DNA from: Viridothelium virens | Taxonomy: Eukaryota > Ascomycota > Dothideomycetes > Trypetheliales > Trypetheliaceae | Length of the DNA stretch: 64,000 nt | Direction of reading: 5' to 3' | NCBI GenBank assembly: GCA_010094025.1 | Contig: ML991818.1 | Span: 178,617-242,616, forward strand | In this document: positions 58,064 through 64,000 of the stretch, one piece after another | Position numbering within the stretch: position 1 is the first letter of the stretch | Layout: the number at the start of each line of letters is the position of its first letter | Program-made: the position numbers and the translations under genes | Notes under the pieces: model-generated | Database searches by the model: none | What the model was told of the DNA's origin: nothing | The model's input: only the letters and a program-made list of their open reading frames with translations

Positions 58064-60052
58064 ATGATGTTCGACATTTTGTTTGCTTCATCTCTTGGTC
58101 TCTTGGCCCATCATGCAATCTTCATACACGGAGAATGGCACTTATGGGCCCCTTCGGTCCTTTCTATTCACTTGACACTTTCAAACCTTTACATCTCTGC
58201 TGTCATGTATTCCAGGACATCTATACTGGACGGTCTTTCCGCCTCTTTGATGCCAGTTGCGTCTTATACGATGACTCTTTTTCTGAGCATTACCATCTAT
58301 CGCCTATGCTTCCACCGACTGTGCAAATTTCCTGGGTCTCGACTTGCCGCTATATCTAAGCTATGGCATGTTTGGCTGTGCAGAGACTCGCGTAATCATT
58401 TAGTATTGGAACAATGGTACCGAAAATACGGAACCTTTGTACGGACAGGTAAGTCGAAGCTATTTCTCTTAGATGATTCGTCATTGGAATACACTAAATG
58501 GTATATCAGGTCCAAGCGAAATCACTGTATTCCATGCAGCGGCTTTTGAAGCTATGGATGGACCTAAGAGTAATACGACTCGTTCGGATTGGTATGACTT
58601 ACTTTATCCTCGAGTGTCTTCTGTCTTCACTAGGGATAAAAGACTACACGACAATCGAAGACGGATTTGGTCCAACTCCTTGAGTACGAAAGGTGTGCAG
58701 GACATGTAGCGGCGTCTGTTTCTTTACACTGACACTTTCAGCGCTGATGGACTACGAACCGCGAATCTTGAAAAAGATTGCTGCTCTAAAACAACATATA
58801 TCTCAGAGCACCGAACAGCCTATTCTGGTCAACCACTTGATGCGCTGGTTCTCCTTCGATTTGATGGGAGATTTTGCTTTCAGCCAGGACTTTGGCATGA
58901 TGGACAGACGTGAATACCATGCTTCGATCTCAATGTTACGCCGTGCTATTACTCTTCTGGGACCTTTCAGTCCAGCAATCTGGATTCCTAGACTGGGGTT
59001 TGCATTCATACCGGGGTTGAGGAAAGTCAAAGACTGGTTTGGGATGCTTGATTTCTGTGACACTTGTATGGATCGACGAATGAAGGTAAGAGCCTCTTCA
59101 GATTACTCTTCTAGTTCCTGTACTGATGCTTGATATTTCAGACGAAAGTAGAGCAGCAAGATATTGCATCTTGGTTCATCAAAGACGCTAAAATTAACGA
59201 AGACAACAAGCAACATCAGAGATGGCTTAGCGGAGATACTGCGACGGTTGTAGTAGCTGGAAGGTAATTCACTTCTACAGATATTGCATTAACAAGCATA
59301 CTGGCTCTTGCCCTGGTCATTGAAATATCGTTAGGACGCTGACATTGCCAGTGATACGACAGCGCCAAATTTAACGACTCTCTTGTATCTGCTAGCGCAA
59401 AATCCGCAAGATGTCGAGCAGATCTATCAGGAACTGAAATCCATAGATACTGAGAATTCGAACGCTGTGGCTGCGCTTCCTCACCTGAATGGAGCAATTA
59501 ACGAAGCGATGCGTTTGCTTCCGGCAGTCCTTACCTTTGTCACTCGAGTCAGTCCACCAGAGGGCATGTACTTAGATGGAACCTTCATACCCGGCAACGT
59601 CAAGATTGTAGCTCCTCGTTACTCGATTGGAAGATGTAAGTCGATAATTCACCTAGAACCAATGCTTCCTGTGTCTTGGTAAATTGACTTAACAAATCAA
59701 AGTGGATTCCGCTTGGGAAGACCCTCATAAGTTCTGTCCCGAACGTTGGTACAAACGTCCTGAAATGATACGTGACAAACGGGCGTTTGCTCCCTTTGGA
59801 GTCGGTCAGTTGGCAAAACCCCGTAATTCTTAGAGCAAGCATCAACCTGATATTCAAAAAGATCGAACAAGCTGCGTAGGTAAGAACCTGGCGCTCACTG
59901 AGATTCGAATGGTTGCAGCTAGTCTATTGTCCAGCTTCCGGATTTTTTTCCCACCTGGCGATAATGGAGATGCTGTAGAACGCGATATGCGGGATCAGTT
60001 GACAGCTAATCCCGGCGATCTCAACCTAGTGTTTGAGTTGCGGCGAGCTTGA
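58064..60052 (+). CDS. Cytochrome P450 monooxygenase
   Basis: ER-anchored P450, probably oxidising the product of the adjacent UbiA enzyme. Seven exons: 58064-58448, 58510-58692, 58742-59085, 59142-59263, 59352-59635, 59703-59804 and 59862-60052, giving 536 residues. N-terminal membrane helices span roughly residues 1-85. The segments GPSEITVFHAAAFEAMDGP, RSDWYDLLYPRVSSVFTRD and KRLHDNRRRIW resemble fungal P450s of the tryprostatin-hydroxylase type. The I-helix oxygen motif is AGSDTTAP, the ExxR motif INEAMR, and the PERW-type motif CPERWYKRP. The heme loop reads APFGVDRTSCVGKNLAL with ligand Cys478. Asp474 replaces the near-invariant Gly of FxxGxxxCxG and is created exactly at the last splice junction (G|AT); either the enzyme is a variant or the splice differs. 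It is convergent with the methyltransferase, 107 bases apart. Confidence 0.88.
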
Positions 60053-60159
60053 TCGCAGGATCTTGGTAGAGATCGAGTCTCCGAGGCAGCCTGGGCTAGA
60101 AATAGCAATATCGGAGCTCAGCTTCCTGTCTATGGTTTCAAACGCACTCCTATTTCGCA

Positions 60160-61141
60160 TTACTTCGACTTGAATCCGAGAATGATGTGAATGTCGAATC
60201 TAACATAACAACCTGACTTGATGTCTTTGAATGCTTGTTCTTCAAACCCAGTCAAGTCGTGTGCAGGGATAGACCCCAGCATACCACGTGCGGAGACATT
60301 CTTTGCCCACTGAAACACCGCTACCATGCCGTTCGTACTAAGACTTTCTCTGGTTTCTACGACTCTATCCGAGCTCACGATATCTTCTTCCACATCAATC
60401 AGGCCTGCGGAACGCATGATTTCTGGAAGCGTGCTCCAGCCGTAAGCAAACTTCTCTTTGAGACCATAGCGCATGGCATCTCCTACAGACTTAGCTGCCG
60501 AGATGGTACAGCCAGCCTTTCCCCTGTAATGCCGCCCTTGTGCAAAATTACACTCTTCCCATTGAAGGGCTCCGCCAGGCTTCAGGAGTTTTTGAAGATT
60601 ATAGACGACAGGTTCCCAATCCTCTGGATTCATTGCTGCAGAAATGAGGCGAACATGGATGATATCATAACGATTACACGCCTCGAGGGGGGGCGTCTCT
60701 TTAATATCCATGAGACTGAGTGTGACATTTGACGGTAGATTCTCAACGGGCGGGAACAGATCTCCAGAAATATCGAACCCGTGTAGAGTCGCTTTCGGAT
60801 AGCTATTGGACAGCTCCGATAAAAATATCCCAGTTCCCGTCCCCATGTCGGCAATCTCAGGCGCTTGCTCTGGACGGCAAGTTATTGATGGATGGAGCAG
60901 ATACCCAATGTTTCTACATTTGTCGCACCAGTCAGCTTGTGAAAACCCAGTAAGAGACTGGAGGCATCGGAGGATACTGGTTCAAGAGATGATACTGCTC
61001 ATTTAACCTGTTGATATCTGTCAGATAAAGTCCAGAAACCAAGTCTGGGTGAAGACCTCACCTCTCAGCTTCTCTAGCATTCCTGACCATACTGTCACTA
61101 TAGACATCCGAAACTTTGTTGGCTGGAGCGTCGTGACTCAT
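60160..61141 (-). CDS. SAM-dependent class I methyltransferase
   Basis: Small-molecule methyltransferase with a Rossmann-like fold. Exons on the minus strand: 61141-61062, 61007-60978 and 60913-60160, giving 287 residues. The middle exon is only 30 nt; skipping it would break the frame, and the model restores RLNEQYHLLNQ followed by NIGYLLHPSI. The SAM-binding motif I is IADMGTGTGIFLSEL (57-71), the acidic end of strand 2 is ATLHGFDIS, and the later DIIHVRL and LLKPGGALQWEE match motifs of fungal O- and C-methyltransferases in metabolite clusters. The third intron boundary is supported by a GCTGAC branch site. Tail-to-tail with the P450. Likely acts on the oxidised product of the same locus; the acceptor is unknown. 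Confidence 0.87.
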
Positions 61142-61700
61142 AATTAACGAACGTTTGATATCACCGTAATATTCCGCAACACAGCAGTAACACAGATTGA
61201 TCAGGTTTGCACAAGGTTCAAGCCAACACAGTACAGCGCTTGAAGAGCAGAGTACAGCCTGGTGTTTCTGCTGAATCAAGAAGCGAGCAAGAAGGTACCG
61301 ATCTGGCAAGCACTGCGAGCTGAAGGAGTAGCCGTATATCTTGTATTGCTGGATTATTTCGTTGTAGAGAGTTGATAACTCCCTGTCACTCCTTGATTTT
61401 ACTGCTCGATTGATCGAGAGCTGAGATCCAGCATCTTCATGCCGACTCTGACTGCATTTGCTTATTGTGGAGAGGCCGCATGAGGTTTGTGAAGAGACAC
61501 TGGCCAGGATAGTGCAACAATCAACGAATGAGATTGCAAGCTAAGCAAACTCGTCTCCATTCAACAATCTCATCTCAGCTACATGCACATTGAAGAATGG
61601 CGTGACTTGTCTTGTAGCTACCTGCATGCATATGAGGTTAATGCACGAGACAGTTGGCTATCGTAGTGGCACACCGTTGGGAGTCAGACTGGGCAACGAT
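61142..61700. other. intergenic region up to the AT-rich block
   Basis: Ordinary base composition and no supported gene. It carries the methyltransferase promoter. A CTATCGTAGTGGC string near 61661 also occurs at about 16793 in the cluster promoter. Confidence 0.45.
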
Positions 61701-61705
61701 AGGCG

Positions 61706-61741
61706 CGATACGTATCGTACGATAAGCCCTATCGTACGATA
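61706..61741. repeat. cluster of three perfect 12-bp palindromes
   Basis: CGATACGTATCG at 61706-61717 overlaps TATCGTACGATA at 61713-61724, which recurs at 61730-61741; CGATATCG follows at about 61758. They sit exactly at the border between normal and AT-saturated DNA, as the ends of a transposable element might. Confidence 0.8.
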
Positions 61742-61769
61742 AATTACCGCGATATTGCCGATATCGTCA

Positions 61770-64000
61770 GCGCCGACACACTTATTGTAATAAAATAAAA
61801 TTCCTCCCCTTAATAAGCTATTGTATGAGATAATTTACTCTAAATTATATAATTAATTTTTTAAAATATTTAATCTCTTTTAATCCTTTAAAAGTTCTTA
61901 AAGTTTAATAGTATCTGGATTAAGTTATGCTTTATCCCAAGAAATTATATAATGCGCATTAAAAAATACCTATTCTGGTTTATTACTTATTACAGGAATT
62001 AAAAGAATATTAAGAGTAAATAAAGAGAGGTGTGGTTATTATTTTTATTAAATATCTTTAGCCTATTATTTAATTAGTAATAAAGGAATCTTATATAAAG
62101 CTGTTTCTGCATAATATTAATTAAATTAATTTTAATTTTATAGTTACTGGTTATTATAATGCTCTTAAAGAATCTGTTTAAAGGAAGTAAGGTTTTACTT
62201 TTATATAAAAGTTAATAGCTTTCCCTAAGTATTATATAAATAATTAAGATTAATAAAAGGTTTTTAAGAGAATTAAAGCTAAAGTTGCTTAATTTTCTAA
62301 AACTGTACAGCTCCCTTTTAAGTTAAATTACCCTTTTTATTTTTTAAAAATATTATATAAATTATAAGAGATAAAAAGCGGGCTGCTTAATAATAAAAAA
62401 AAATATTAAATTTTTTTTAATATTATTCTAATTTTAAAAGCATGTATTATACTTAAGTATAAATTTGCTTTAGAAGCTTTAATTTCTAAAATAATTAATT
62501 AGTATATTTTATATAAGGTTAAATATAATTATATAACATATATTAATTCCTTTAAGCTACTTATAAAGCACTTTAATATTTTTATAAACTTTTTAAAGTA
62601 TTATATAATCTCCTTAAAAATATAATGTAGCCTATTTAAATATTCTAAGATATTAATAGATTATATAAAGATAATTCTAATCTTCTAGAGTAAAAATATC
62701 TCTCTTATTTAATAAATTAATATTATAATACTTATTTATATATGTTATAAGCACCTTTTTAACTTATTGCTCTTTAATAATTTAAAGCATATTAAACCAG
62801 TTATTCTATTTTATATAATTATTAAGAGGGATTCTTTAACCAGCTTTTAAAATAAATTCTATTGTATAAAGAGCAGATGCATAAATATAAATAATAAAAT
62901 TATAAAGTTTGCTTATTACTCCTATTTAAATATGTAATTTATTTCACCTTTTTTTTAATATCTTCTTATCTAGCTGCTTATCCAAAAGCTCTTCTTAATT
63001 ATATAAAGCTATATTATTTTTATTATCTTTATTACTAAAGAGATATACTTATATAATAAAATTTAGAATATGGCCTTAGCAGTAAATGTAATTTTAAGTA
63101 GCTGTTTAATTAATTTAGTAAGTTTTAAAGAAGTATGTTAATATTATATAATAAAGAGTATTATTTATAGCTGCATTATTGCTAATAACTGTGCTAATTA
63201 ACTTTATATAGCTATATTTTTTAAGGACCGGAAGTAAGACTGATTATTAAGCTTTGCTGCTATGGCCTAATATTATATAGAGACTAATTAAATAAGTATA
63301 AAATTAATTAGTATAATTAATATAGCTTGCATAAATAGCTAAAAAAAGGTAATTATTTAAAAATATTTAAATATTAATAGCTAAATAAATTCGCATTTTT
63401 GCAGACTGGATTAATCTTTGTATAATATCTTTTAATTTTAGAAAAAACTCTTAAACTCTTTTCTTTATTATATTATAAAAATAAGGAAGTTTAATTTAGG
63501 GATTAAGTATAAAAATAAATTTATGTAATATATCTTATTTAATAAGTTAAAAAAAAAGTCCGCATATAATAAGCAGATTAAGAAATGCTATTATTATAAA
63601 TATAATATTTATTATACAAAAGTATATATATTGCTTAAATTTAGCCGCTTCTCCTTTTATATAAAGCTTTTTATAATCCGCTTTTAATTAATTAATTAAA
63701 GTTAAAGTTATTAAGTATAATATTATATAAAATTAATTAATCCCAACTTCTAAGTAATATTTTTAAATATAACCTTATAATCTACTGGTTAATAAAAAAG
63801 ACTTTTTATTACAATATTTGTAATAATAAAGTAATGCTTTTTTAAGTCTCTCTGGTTTATTTAGCTTTTTTGTATAATAATAAATATAAATATCTGACCT
63901 ATATTAAGCTTCAGACTTAGTACTCTTAATATCAGCAGTAAAAAAAAATTCTTCAGTCTAAATAAATGCCATAGCTATAGCTTATTTTATGCAAAGAGTC
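61770..64000. repeat. AT-saturated block, probable RIP-degraded repeat DNA
   Basis: From about 61,770 to the window end the sequence is overwhelmingly A and T, with very frequent TA steps (TATATAA strings), scarce CpA/TpG and stops in all frames. The onset is abrupt. In Pezizomycotina this pattern is typical of transposons inactivated by repeat-induced point mutation, forming AT isochores. I could not identify the original element. It continues beyond the window. Confidence 0.85.

Noticed and set aside
61770-64000. Transposase or reverse-transcriptase remains in the AT-rich block
   Set aside because: I looked for recognisable motifs in translation but stops are too dense in all frames to name an element.
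1-64000. CRISPR arrays, bacterial-type operons, riboswitches
   Set aside because: The DNA is eukaryotic (spliceosomal introns throughout) and no regularly spaced identical repeats with unique spacers were seen.

Overview
The window is nuclear DNA from a filamentous ascomycete (Pezizomycotina). Most genes carry short GT-AG introns of about 47-109 nt with CTAAC/CTGAC-like branch sites, and the protein families are typical of that group: iterative type I polyketide synthases, a UbiA-type terpene cyclase, fungal P450s and secreted GH28 and heme-thiolate enzymes. AT-saturated, TpA-rich tracts look like DNA degraded by repeat-induced point mutation (RIP). I cannot name the species. Gene models were built by reading splice sites and checking exon phase by hand; no transcript data were used.

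Region 1 (1-13.5 kb) is general gene space: a complex I subunit (NDUFA2 type), a DODA-like extradiol dioxygenase, an acyl-protein thioesterase, a 950-residue repeat-containing protein of unknown function whose only apparent in-frame stop lies in a 51-nt intron, a secreted heme-thiolate peroxidase and a secreted GH28 rhamnogalacturonase-like enzyme.

Region 2 (13.5-40.9 kb) is a polyketide cluster. A non-reducing PKS (SAT-KS-AT-PT-ACP-ACP-CMeT-R, minus strand) and a highly reducing PKS (KS-AT-DH-CMeT-ER-KR-ACP, plus strand) diverge from a shared promoter region. On the NR-PKS side are a 14-TM MFS exporter, an extended SDR reductase and a two-domain FAD aromatic hydroxylase. The expected logic is that the HR-PKS makes a reduced chain, the SAT domain loads it onto the NR-PKS, which extends, cyclises and C-methylates it, and the R domain releases an aromatic aldehyde; the hydroxylase and reductase then tailor it and the MFS protein exports it. 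This is the general scheme of azaphilone, asperfuranone and sorbicillinoid pathways. The hydroxylase here is of the phenol 2-monooxygenase type, and I see no salicylate-hydroxylase-like dearomatising enzyme and no cluster transcription factor.

Region 3 (40.9-52.9 kb) holds non-cluster genes: a sulfotransferase-like P-loop protein with a C-terminal membrane anchor, two conserved fungal proteins of unknown function, a large disordered protein and a small unknown protein.

Region 4 (52.9-61.1 kb) looks like a second compact secondary-metabolite locus: a secreted beta-propeller protein, an alpha/beta hydrolase, a UbiA-family membrane terpene cyclase or prenyltransferase, a P450 and a SAM methyltransferase. 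It directly abuts an AT-saturated, apparently RIP-degraded block (61.77 kb to the end), with a cluster of perfect palindromes at the border. This unassigned five-gene set is, with the PKS cluster, the most interesting content of the window. Both divergent promoters of the PKS cluster carry a copy of the same decayed repeat, and the PKS-PKS promoter also contains a relic with terminal inverted repeats.
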